Shown here in pieces: positions 7,334 to 14,760 of a stretch of DNA of 64,000 bases. The stretch is from Defluviitaleaceae bacterium (GTDB lineage: Bacteria > Bacillota > Clostridia > Lachnospirales > WQUN01). Each line of letters opens with the position of its first letter. Position 1 is the stretch's first letter. The notes beneath the pieces were generated by a model. It saw only the letters and a program-made list of their open reading frames with translations. It searched no databases and was not told the DNA's origin. A program made the translations under genes and the position numbers. The DNA is taken from the NCBI GenBank assembly GCA_009779755.1, contig WRDO01000008.1, positions 1 through 64,000 on the forward strand, written 5' to 3'.

Positions 7334-8764
7334 ATGAATCTATCTGAATTGTCCCTGGTGGATCTAAGGGAACGGGCGAAAGCGTTCGGTTTGAAAAGCA
7401 TAGCCAAGTATCGCAAAGCGGAACTGGTCGAGTATATAACCGAACAGGAAAAATCCCCAAAAAAACCACCCAAACCCAAATTACCCAAGCCGGATACTCC
7501 AAAACCGGACCTTCTTAATCCCGACCCTCCCAAACAGGATCTTCCTAAGCCCGACTCTTCCAAACCCGAACCTCCCAAACCCGAGCTTCCCAAACCCGAG
7601 CCCCCAAAACCCGAACCCCCCCAAGAATTTACCGAAGGGATATTGGAAATCCTGCCCGACGGTTACGGTTTCTTACGGACGGAGAATTTTTTACCCGGGG
7701 CAGGGGACATCTACGTTTCGCCTTCACAAATAAGGCGGTTCCAGCTGAGGACGGGTGATTTGATCTACGGGCCCATCCGCAACAACCCCACCGAAAAATT
7801 TAATGCCATTCTCTATATAAAGGAAGTCAACGGAAACGCGCCGGAAACGCCGACACGCCGTATATCTTTCGAACAGCTTACCCCGATCTTCCCCGACAAA
7901 CGTATAACGCTGGAGTCACCCACCGCACCCACCGCGCGGCATACCCTCGCACCGCGGATTATCGACCTGCTTTCACCCATCGGTTTCGGCCAGCGCGGAA
8001 TGATCGTATCCCCGCCCAAAGCGGGTAAAACCATGTTGCTTAAGCAAATTGCCAATGCCATCACCAAAAACCATCCGCATGTCCACTTGATCGTATTATT
8101 AATAGACGAACGCCCCGAGGAAGTCACCGACATGCAACGCTCCATCGTGGGCAAAAATTGCTCCATCGTATATTCGACCTTCGATGAACAACCGGAAAAC
8201 CATAAACGACTGGCCGAAATGGTGCTGGAACGCGCAAAGCGTATGGTGGAACAAAAAAAGGACCTCGTTATTTTACTCGATTCGATTACGCGTTTGTCTC
8301 GTGCGTACAACCTGTTGATACCCGCAGGCGGGCGTACGCTTTCGGGCGGGCTCGACCCCGCGGCCCTATATATGCCCAAAAAATTCTTCGGAGCGGCGCG
8401 TAACGTGGAGAACGGCGGCTCGCTGACGATACTCGCGACCGCGCTTGTGGAAACGGGCAGTAAGATGGATGACGTAATATTCGAGGAATTTAAGGGAACG
8501 GGTAATATGGAGCTCGTACTGGACCGCCGCATGGCGGACAGGCGCGTATTCCCCGCCATCGACGTGCTTAAATCCGGCACGCGGCGGGAGGATTTGCTGC
8601 TTTCGTTGGAGGAGCTTGATGCGATGTACACTTTGCGCGAGCTTTCGGGGCGCGTAAGTAATACCGAGTTTACCGAGCAAGTCGTCGATATCTTGGCCAA
8701 GACGAAAAACAACAAGGAATTCGTGGGCAGCATCGCGGATTTGAGGCCGGTTTTAAACAAATAA
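7334..8764 (+). CDS. rho: Transcription termination factor Rho with Pro/Lys-rich insert
   Basis: A 476-residue hexameric RNA helicase for factor-dependent termination. The start at 7334 gives the usual MNLSEL opening, with AGTGGGA 6 bases upstream; GTG 7322 and ATG 7328 are alternatives. Residues 1-36 are the Rho N-terminal helical domain. Residues about 40-98 are an unusual linker of repeated PKP(D/E) units. The OB-fold RNA-binding domain follows (about 100-165, GILEILPDGYGFLR), then the ATPase core. Walker A is PPKAGKT (about 228), Walker B is VILLDSITRLSRAYN, and the Q/R-loop region is standard. Insert-bearing Rho proteins are known in several phyla; this insert is highly repetitive. Confidence 0.95.
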   Translation: MNLSELSLVDLRERAKAFGLKSIAKYRKAELVEYITEQEKSPKKPPKPKLPKPDTPKPDLLNPDPPKQDLPKPDSSKPEPPKPELPKPEPPKPEPPQEFTEGILEILPDGYGFLRTENFLPGAGDIYVSPSQIRRFQLRTGDLIYGPIRNNPTEKFNAILYIKEVNGNAPETPTRRISFEQLTPIFPDKRITLESPTAPTARHTLAPRIIDLLSPIGFGQRGMIVSPPKAGKTMLLKQIANAITKNHPHVHLIVLLIDERPEEVTDMQRSIVGKNCSIVYSTFDEQPENHKRLAEMVLERAKRMVEQKKDLVILLDSITRLSRAYNLLIPAGGRTLSGGLDPAALYMPKKFFGAARNVENGGSLTILATALVETGSKMDDVIFEEFKGTGNMELVLDRRMADRRVFPAIDVLKSGTRREDLLLSLEELDAMYTLRELSGRVSNTEFTEQVVDILAKTKNNKEFVGSIADLRPVLNK

Positions 8765-8781
8765 CAAAAGGTGTGTCGGCG

Positions 8782-9993
8782 TTACGCTACATACCGCAAG
8801 CGGATATCCGTATCGTTTTCAGGCAGTAGGATCGTCACTTCCATACCGGGGCTAAGGGTTAGCCCCTTTTTTGCGTCCGTTTCCATATAATCCTTACGGA
8901 AGGTAAAGAGCGGATGCTTACAAGTGAGTAATAGCTGCGGCTTGTGGGATGGCGTATATGGGGAGGGTGTGAGGATGACCTTATCGAGTTGTGCGCCGCC
9001 GCCGTGAAGGGCGCGAAGCGTCGTCCGCTTGCCGTAAGCGATGAGGTTATGGTGGCGTGGCTTGCGGTCGGAGGATTCGAGGATGATCTTCCCCGTAAAA
9101 ACGCGGCTACGCCTTCGTATAAACAATAACAGGAAAATCAACTTTGACACTGCGGACCCGCCAAGGATAATCGTCGCACGCAGCCGTGTTTGATGGGGAG
9201 CGGAATCGGGGGGTTCCGTCGGGTGATACGCCGGCGGAATGGAATGGTCACCATAGGAAGCGGAGATTGCCGTTACGGCTTCCGGTTGCCGTAGTTCATC
9301 ATCGATGAAAATCATATAACTTTGTTCGGGTTGCGGGGATAATAAAATCGCCAATATATCATTTATAATGTCGTTCAACGCTTCGGCGGTCGTCGTTTCG
9401 TAGGAGCGCCCGCCCGTAGCGGAAGCAATGCTGTCTATGTAAGCGCGGTTTAACGTCCCGTTATGGTTGAGCCCGACGGTATGGATCAAGACGTTTTTAT
9501 ATGCGGCATATGCGACGACACGTTCGAGGTCGGCATACGCATCCGCATATGTGCGCAGGGAAGCGGGGGAGATTTCCATATTTCCGTCGGTCAACAGGAT
9601 AATGAAGGGTATGGGGTTTGCGTTATTTCCTTCGATCAAAATATGTAAGGCTTTGTCCAAGCCAAGGCTGTGGTCCGTCCATCCCGCATGTCCCAAGCCG
9701 TTGATGAACCCCCGTATAATATCAGCGTCCTCTAAACCATAAATCGCCGTCAGGGGTATATAATCCACCACTTCCCCCGCATACGCGACGACGCCCACAC
9801 GGTCGCCGCTATACGTCCCCAACGCATCGATAAATAACCCCATCGCTTCCTGCGCCAAACGGCCGGGATCGGTATGGCGCATGGAGAAACTGACGTCCAA
9901 CACCAACACCGCATCAATGGGTGCACGTTCGGCAGATACATGGGTTTTGGTAAAGCAAACGAATAATAATAAAACAATGATGACCTTTCTCAT
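8782..9993 (-). CDS. Secreted/membrane von Willebrand factor A domain protein
   Basis: A 403-residue protein. The ATG at 9993 is preferred because GGGGGAG lies 6 bases before it and the protein then opens with a signal peptide (residues 1-21, ending THVSA). The vWA domain (about 25-215) keeps the metal-ion-dependent adhesion site: DVSFS (Asp33-Ser37), a Thr in the middle loop, and LLTDGNM. A transmembrane helix near residue 285 (SAVSKLIFLLLF) is followed by RRRSR and a C-terminal cytoplasmic domain of about 100 residues that I do not recognise. It is convergent with rho. Likely a cell-surface adhesion or assembly factor; partner unknown. Confidence 0.75.
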   Translation of the reverse strand: MRKVIIVLLLFVCFTKTHVSAERAPIDAVLVLDVSFSMRHTDPGRLAQEAMGLFIDALGTYSGDRVGVVAYAGEVVDYIPLTAIYGLEDADIIRGFINGLGHAGWTDHSLGLDKALHILIEGNNANPIPFIILLTDGNMEISPASLRTYADAYADLERVVAYAAYKNVLIHTVGLNHNGTLNRAYIDSIASATGGRSYETTTAEALNDIINDILAILLSPQPEQSYMIFIDDELRQPEAVTAISASYGDHSIPPAYHPTEPPDSAPHQTRLRATIILGGSAVSKLIFLLLFIRRRSRVFTGKIILESSDRKPRHHNLIAYGKRTTLRALHGGGAQLDKVILTPSPYTPSHKPQLLLTCKHPLFTFRKDYMETDAKKGLTLSPGMEVTILLPENDTDIRLRYVA

Positions 9994-10081
9994 ATAGCTC
10001 CCCCACATACACGGTATATAAATATATGCTGAGGAAGCGATTGATATGGCTGTAAGATAAAACAAACCGATAAGCACAAAC

Positions 10082-10440
10082 GTTCGGACATGTCAATATT
10101 AATATGCCCGAACATCCATGGTACACTCACGACGCAGCAAACGACCGAGGCAGTTATGAGCCAAGGGCGGGTTTTGCCATCCCGGGAAGGGGCCTTCGGG
10201 CACCGAAACCGGGCGCACCGCACCACGCCGGCTATTCCTCAAATGTATGCTGTTCCCTGTAACACCCTAACACCGCACCACCGCCAAACCCGCGGAAGGG
10301 GGCAGCGTATCCGGCCAAGAGCTCAGCCGGATATGCCACCCATGTCGCGACACCTTCCAACGGCAAGGCAACCAAGCCCTCATGAGGCAAGATCAACACA
10401 TCGGGTTCCCGGGACCCGCTTATGACAAAATGAAATAATC
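10082..10440. other. GC-rich structured non-coding region, candidate structured RNA of unknown class
   Basis: No convincing protein is encoded here. The sequence forms several helices. GTTCGG/CCGAAC closes 10082-10113. CCGgGCG/CGCCGG encloses a CACCGCACCA loop near 10208-10232. The strongest is a long stem at 10291-10349 built on TATCCGGC/GCCGGATA (10308-10315, 10326-10333). A CGGGT/ACCCG hairpin lies near 10401-10417. The 11-mer CACCGCACCAC occurs twice (10216-10226 and 10271-10281). I looked for the signatures of RNase P RNA, tmRNA, SRP RNA and 6S RNA on both strands and did not find them. Strand is undecided: a terminator-like hairpin follows on the plus strand (10455-10513). Confidence 0.45.
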
Positions 10441-10454
10441 AACGGTGACCAAAT

Positions 10455-10513
10455 CAACGCGCTATATATGACTTAACGTAGCAAAGGTTAGGTTTTATAT
10501 AGTGCGTTGTTTT
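10455..10513 (+). terminator. Long inverted repeat with T-run, possible terminator of the structured region
   Basis: CAACGCGCTATATA (10455-10468) and TATATAGTGCGTTG (10496-10509) pair over 14 positions with one G-U, around a 27-base loop. TTTT follows immediately (10510-10513). The long loop weakens the call. If real, it would end a plus-strand RNA covering 10.1-10.5 kb. Confidence 0.4.
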
Positions 10514-10544
10514 CGTGCGCATTGTTATTTTAACGTTAAACTAT

Positions 10545-10572
10545 AAAAACGTCCCCCGTAAACATGGGGACG
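10545..10572 (-). terminator. Intrinsic terminator on the minus strand
   Basis: Read on the minus strand, CGTCCCC/GGGGACG (plus positions 10566-10572 and 10550-10556) forms a 7-bp GC-rich stem with a 9-base loop. It is followed by TTTTT (plus 10545-10549). It faces leftward, so it would stop transcription coming from the palindromic element at 10.6-10.9 kb. No minus-strand gene is recognised there. Confidence 0.55.
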
Positions 10573-10588
10573 ACGATTGAGTCATTAA

Positions 10589-10614
10589 ACTGTACTTTGG
10601 GGTGGAATTGAATG
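10589..10614 (+). repeat. Duplicate of the ribosome-binding/start box of the next gene
   Basis: This 26-base box (ACTGTACTTTGGGGTGG then AATTGAATG) closely matches 10873-10898 (ACTGCACTTTGGGGAGG then CCATTGATG), which holds the Shine-Dalgarno and start of the glycan gene at 10896. The first copy leads into ATG at 10612 and a five-residue frame (MKGGC, stop at 10627-10629). The two copies flank the palindromic element, as if its arrival duplicated the start region or the copy serves as a leader peptide. Confidence 0.5.
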
Positions 10615-10681
10615 AAGGGGGGTTGTTAAAAGCCTTTATTTTGCTGGGGTTTGTAATGGATGGGGGTAGGGTGGAAACTAC

Positions 10682-10870
10682 AAAAAGGTGTAGGTTTTTA
10701 TAGTCCGTTTGTTATAGGTAGTATGCCACAATGAATAAAAAATTCAAGTGCAAATTTTTCATATTTTAATTGATTCATCAATGATTCATCAAAAATGCAC
10801 TAAAAAAGGTCTTCACCGGAAACTTAAAACCAAGCCCGGAAAGGACCTTTATAAAAACCTACACCTTTTT
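10682..10870. repeat. MITE-like palindromic element with perfect 21-bp inverted ends
   Basis: AAAAAGGTGTAGG...TATA (10682-10702) is repeated exactly in inverted orientation at 10850-10870. Nested inside are AGTGCA(AA)TTTTT/AAAAATGCACT (10747-10759 and 10791-10801), a perfect tandem of TGATTCATCAA (10771-10781 and 10782-10792) and a stem at 10805-10850. On the minus strand that last stem ends in TTTTTT (plus 10802-10807), like an intrinsic terminator. The total is 189 bases without a transposase gene. No clear target-site duplication is visible. It could be a miniature inverted-repeat element or a folded leader. Confidence 0.6.
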
Positions 10871-10895
10871 ATACTGCACTTTGGGGAGGCCATTG

Positions 10896-13448
10896 ATGGC
10901 TAAGTTTACGGCGGTTATATCCTGCGGGGATGATTTTAACAATCTTATTGAAGCATTAGATAAACCCTTACATCCGCAAGCGGAACGGGTGTTGTTATAC
11001 AGCGGTGACATACCCAAGCGTTTTGAGTTCCCCGTTAAGGCAATCGAAAGGCTGGATGCACTACGCGCCGGTGAGGGTGGGCGTCTATTCATAAATCCAA
11101 ACAATGAAGAAACATGCAATGAAATCGTTACGTACATAAACCAATGTAATGCGGATATCATATTCTTCCTCGAAAGCGGACAAGTCCTTCCTGATCTTTG
11201 TTTTGAATATATTGAAAACTTCTTTGATACCCACTGCGATCGTTGCGGTGTTGTTTTTCTTCCGATTGTTGATGACGGAGAAACACCCTTGCCGGAAGAA
11301 TTCCAAAACCTGCCTCCGGGTGGGTTGTTTGCGTTTGACGATAATATCGGGACCTTCCCTTCAAGAGAAGCCGGCGCGGCAGTGCGGTTGGATGATATTC
11401 GCACCGTTGGATTAAATCCATCCTTTGTTTCCAAAACCTTCTTGGACATGCTTACCCGCGTAGCGAAGAAAAAAGGTACCTTTGGTTGCATAAGGGAAAC
11501 GGCAATCATACAAGGCGCAAAGCCACCGGAAGTTTTAACGCCGATGAACGTTAATTCCTTAGTTAACGTCGTTATTCCGGTTTCGAAAAACGTAAACGAA
11601 AAGCACCTCGATGAAACAATCGAAAGTATTGTCAATCAATCTGCCGGGTTTGATAATAATACACGGTTAGTTTTCGTTGGTTCCGCTACCGACGAGAGTT
11701 TTGAAGATATTTTCAACCGGTACCACGAAAAATACCCGGCAAACACGGTATGCACTCTTATAAAAGGGATGGATTATGCATCTGCGCTGGAAGCCGGTTT
11801 GTTTGCTTCCGACGGTGAATTCGTTTTATTCGCTGACCCCGGATATATATATGAACAAAACTTCTTGCAAACCGGATTGGAATTATTGAACGCGCACAAA
11901 AGCGAAATAAACTTCGTCGCTTTTCCTATGTATTCAGAGAATACAGGTACACCCCATCCTCTTAATTACCGCTTCCAAAATCCCGGTATTGTATGTTTGA
12001 AAGAAAACCCCTCTTTTTTCCAACTAAGCACAGCCGGTACGTTAATTTTAATCAAAGCGATAAACAGCATCAGTATTCAATCCTCGGTAGCAGGTGGCGA
12101 AACGATCGAAATGATGTACGAATTGGCAATCGAAAAAATGAAGTATGGCGTATCGAATAAATCCTGCGTATATTTCAAAATGAATGAAGACACAAACATT
12201 GAAGTAGACAGTAAGTGGCTATATGGCTTAGCCGTTCTTGTGGAACGCATGGTGAAAACGTCCCTTGAACGTTTCACCTATCTCCCCATGTACACACAAA
12301 CCCTTGTTATATCGCTTTTACAACATAAGCATGTGCTTAACTCCGAAATACCCGATGATTTATTAAACACTGAAGCACTAAGTATATTAAAAAACCTTAT
12401 TAATTATTTTGATGATGAATTAATAATTAACGCTAAAGGATTTTCAGATTTTTATAAATGTTATTTATTGCAATTAAAACACGGTCCGCCGACTCTTTTA
12501 TTTGATATCAATGGAAATGGCACTTTTTGTTTTAACAATACGTTCAAAAAGCAAATAAATAAAAGCATCCAACTGGTTTCAATAAATTGCGAAAATGGAT
12601 GCGCCAACATATCCGGTTGGTGGCGTGCGGTAAACTACGACCGACTTAATGTAATTGCTGTATACAACGGTAAAACCTTCAAATCCAATCTTACGGATGA
12701 TATATATAACGCTATATGCATTTTTGGCAATCTTGTAAACAATTCGTATTTATTTAACTTCAACATCCCGTTTGAAAAAGAAGGGAATATTTCATTCTAC
12801 GTAGAAGCTGACGGTTGGGGAAGATATCCGCTCACCCTAAGCTTCACATCGCGTTGCAGGTTGTCTAAGGAACCGGGTTCATTCGTAATTAGCGATAAAA
12901 CCATAATAAAACATGCGGATGGTAATTCGTTGTTCATAAGTGACAAGTTTTCCCATGCGACATTGATTGCGGAACATAAGCCTTTGGAGGTGATGCTATT
13001 TAGTAATTATCTAAGCATCCTTTCCCAATGGAAAAATAGACGTATATGGCTTTTTCTAAGTCAAAGTGACGAAACGGAAAATGCATTGATGCCATTATTC
13101 CATTTTTGTGCTTCGGAAAATGACGGAACAGAAAAATATTACGTAACGCATAATGTCGAATCCGGTGATTCTTTGCCCGACAATGTTGTTAAATATAGGT
13201 CGGACAAGCACAAATTACTTTCCTTGTTTGCGGAGAAGGTAATCTCAGTCGATTTACGGGAATTCGCTAACATTCCATACGGCAAAAAAGAAAACCGACA
13301 ACTCTATACCGGGCTAATCCGAAGCAAATTTATTTTAATGCATACGGAAGAAACCGATACGAAATATCTTTTCCCCGGCACATTTGCCCTTATTTGCCAA
13401 TTGGACAATAACCATATGGAAATCTACAAAAAGGTGATAAAATGTTGA
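10896..13448 (+). CDS. Large glycosyltransferase-like protein with TagF-like C-terminal fragment
   Basis: An 850-residue protein. ATG 10896 follows GGGGAGG (10883-10889) by 6 bases. Residues about 1-200 and 218-450 each resemble GT-A (GT2) folds, but neither shows a DXD motif: the equivalent strings read FFLESGQVLPD and LFADPGYIY. A middle beta-rich segment (about 540-680) has no name I can give. Residues about 705-850 (RRIWLFLSQSDE, VVKYRSDKHKLLSLFAEKVIS) match the opening of CDP-glycerol glycerophosphotransferases (TagF/TagB). The protein ends where their catalytic half should begin. It is probably involved in surface polymer assembly, either as a scaffold or as a decayed enzyme. It is first in the glycan operon. 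Confidence 0.65.
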   Translation: MAKFTAVISCGDDFNNLIEALDKPLHPQAERVLLYSGDIPKRFEFPVKAIERLDALRAGEGGRLFINPNNEETCNEIVTYINQCNADIIFFLESGQVLPDLCFEYIENFFDTHCDRCGVVFLPIVDDGETPLPEEFQNLPPGGLFAFDDNIGTFPSREAGAAVRLDDIRTVGLNPSFVSKTFLDMLTRVAKKKGTFGCIRETAIIQGAKPPEVLTPMNVNSLVNVVIPVSKNVNEKHLDETIESIVNQSAGFDNNTRLVFVGSATDESFEDIFNRYHEKYPANTVCTLIKGMDYASALEAGLFASDGEFVLFADPGYIYEQNFLQTGLELLNAHKSEINFVAFPMYSENTGTPHPLNYRFQNPGIVCLKENPSFFQLSTAGTLILIKAINSISIQSSVAGGETIEMMYELAIEKMKYGVSNKSCVYFKMNEDTNIEVDSKWLYGLAVLVERMVKTSLERFTYLPMYTQTLVISLLQHKHVLNSEIPDDLLNTEALSILKNLINYFDDELIINAKGFSDFYKCYLLQLKHGPPTLLFDINGNGTFCFNNTFKKQINKSIQLVSINCENGCANISGWWRAVNYDRLNVIAVYNGKTFKSNLTDDIYNAICIFGNLVNNSYLFNFNIPFEKEGNISFYVEADGWGRYPLTLSFTSRCRLSKEPGSFVISDKTIIKHADGNSLFISDKFSHATLIAEHKPLEVMLFSNYLSILSQWKNRRIWLFLSQSDETENALMPLFHFCASENDGTEKYYVTHNVESGDSLPDNVVKYRSDKHKLLSLFAEKVISVDLREFANIPYGKKENRQLYTGLIRSKFILMHTEETDTKYLFPGTFALICQLDNNHMEIYKKVIKC

Positions 13449-14749
13449 ATTTATACGAAAAATTGAAAAACCGTGACGAAAAACTTGCCGTGGTTGGGTT
13501 GGGTTATGTAGGTATGCCACTCGCCGTCGAATTTGCGAAGATGTTGGACGTTATAGGCTTTGACATAAATCAAGCAAAAATCGAAAGTTATAAAAACGGC
13601 ATAGACGTTACCGGCGAAGTGGGTAATGAAGCGCTTGCCGTAACATCCGTGCATTTCACTTACAATGAACGTAACTTGCGCGACGCCGCTTTTTATGTGG
13701 TAGCCGTACCCACCCCCATAAGCGATGACAAGCGCCCTAATTTGTTTCCCGTCGAAGAATCCAGTCGTGTAGTAGGTAGGAATATCAAACCCGGTTCTGT
13801 AGTCGTATTCGAATCCACCGTATACCCCGGCGTTACGGAAGATGTGTGCGTACCCATTATCGAAAAAACATCCGGTTTGGTGTGCGGTAAGGATTTTTGG
13901 GTCGGATACTCTCCGGAAAGAATCAATCCCGGCGATAGGGTAAACACGCTAACCAATATAGTAAAGGTCGTATCCGGCATGAATACCGAAGTTTTGGAGC
14001 TCGTGGCCAAGGTATATGAATTAATAATCGAAGCGGGTGTTTTCCGCGCTTCCGGCATAAAAGTGGCGGAAGCCGTAAAAGTTGTTGAAAACGCACAACG
14101 CGACGTAAACATAGCCTTCGTAAATGAACTAGCCCTCGTTTTTGATCGTATGGGTATCGATACCAATGAAGTGGTGGACGGAATGAACACGAAGTGGAAT
14201 GCGTTGGGCTTCCGCCCCGGATTGGTGGGTGGCCATTGCATAGGTGTTGACCCTTATTATTTTATATATGAAGCCGAACGACTTGGTTACCATAGTCAAA
14301 TCATCCAATCCAGCCGGCGTATAAACGATTCCATGAGCGAATTTGTGGCAGACAGCACCATCCGACAGATGATATATAACGGCGTAAGGATTAAAGGTTC
14401 GAATGTGGCGGTGTTGGGTTTCACTTTTAAAGAGAATTGCCCGGATACGCGCAATACGAAGGTTATTGACGTAATCAACGGATTAAGAAATTATGGTGTT
14501 AATGTATATGTAAATGACGAAGTCGCTGATCAACGTGAAATAGATGAACATTATGGATTAAAATTAATAAATATAAAGGAAATGCCAAAAGTGGATTGCG
14601 TTGTTTTGACAGTAGCACACGATGGGTATTTACAAATGACACAGGAATATTTAATTTCCATGTTTAAGAATAATGCCCCCATTGTATTTATAGATGTAAA
14701 AGGTATTTTTCGTGGAAAGTTAAATGTAGACGCTTACTGGAGCTTATAG
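13442..14749 (+). CDS. tviB: Nucleotide-sugar 6-dehydrogenase (TviB/WbpO type, UDP-HexNAc to uronate)
   Basis: A 435-residue NAD-dependent UDP-sugar dehydrogenase. It has the N-terminal Rossmann motif VVGLGYVGMPLAVEF, VAVPTPI, FESTVYPG and YSPERINPGD. The catalytic cysteine sits in GGHCIGVDPYY (about residue 262), and the C-terminal domain has GFTFKENCPDTRNTKV. The SPERINPGD and KENCPD strings fit the TviB/WbpO branch, which oxidises UDP-GlcNAc or UDP-GalNAc, better than UDP-glucose dehydrogenase. Substrate choice is inferred. It overlaps the preceding gene by 7 bases and supplies a uronic-acid donor to the glycosyltransferases downstream. Confidence 0.9.
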   Translation: MLNLYEKLKNRDEKLAVVGLGYVGMPLAVEFAKMLDVIGFDINQAKIESYKNGIDVTGEVGNEALAVTSVHFTYNERNLRDAAFYVVAVPTPISDDKRPNLFPVEESSRVVGRNIKPGSVVVFESTVYPGVTEDVCVPIIEKTSGLVCGKDFWVGYSPERINPGDRVNTLTNIVKVVSGMNTEVLELVAKVYELIIEAGVFRASGIKVAEAVKVVENAQRDVNIAFVNELALVFDRMGIDTNEVVDGMNTKWNALGFRPGLVGGHCIGVDPYYFIYEAERLGYHSQIIQSSRRINDSMSEFVADSTIRQMIYNGVRIKGSNVAVLGFTFKENCPDTRNTKVIDVINGLRNYGVNVYVNDEVADQREIDEHYGLKLINIKEMPKVDCVVLTVAHDGYLQMTQEYLISMFKNNAPIVFIDVKGIFRGKLNVDAYWSL

Positions 14750-14760
14750 GGAGTTGTTTT

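Noticed and set aside
9994-10077. Upstream extension of the vWA protein
   Set aside because: Starting at 9993 gives a clean signal peptide directly after GGGGGAG; the extension would bury it.
10090-10425. A 111-codon plus-strand open frame in the GC-rich intergenic region
   Set aside because: Its peptide is rich in His, Arg, Pro and Thr with no secondary-structure pattern, there is no ribosome site, and the DNA folds into strong hairpins. It reads as a by-product of a GC-rich structured sequence.
10082-10440. RNase P RNA, SRP RNA, tmRNA or 6S RNA as the identity of the structured region
   Set aside because: RNase P needs GAGGAAAGTCC and ACAGAA, which are absent on both strands. A CGGAAGG...GCAGC string resembles the SRP apex, but the flanking GTCAGG side is missing and the bases pair better in another stem. 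No tmRNA acceptor end was found.
10771-10792. Tandem TGATTCATCAA copies as a CRISPR or iteron array
   Set aside because: Only two abutting 11-base copies are present, with no spacers and no cas or replication gene nearby.
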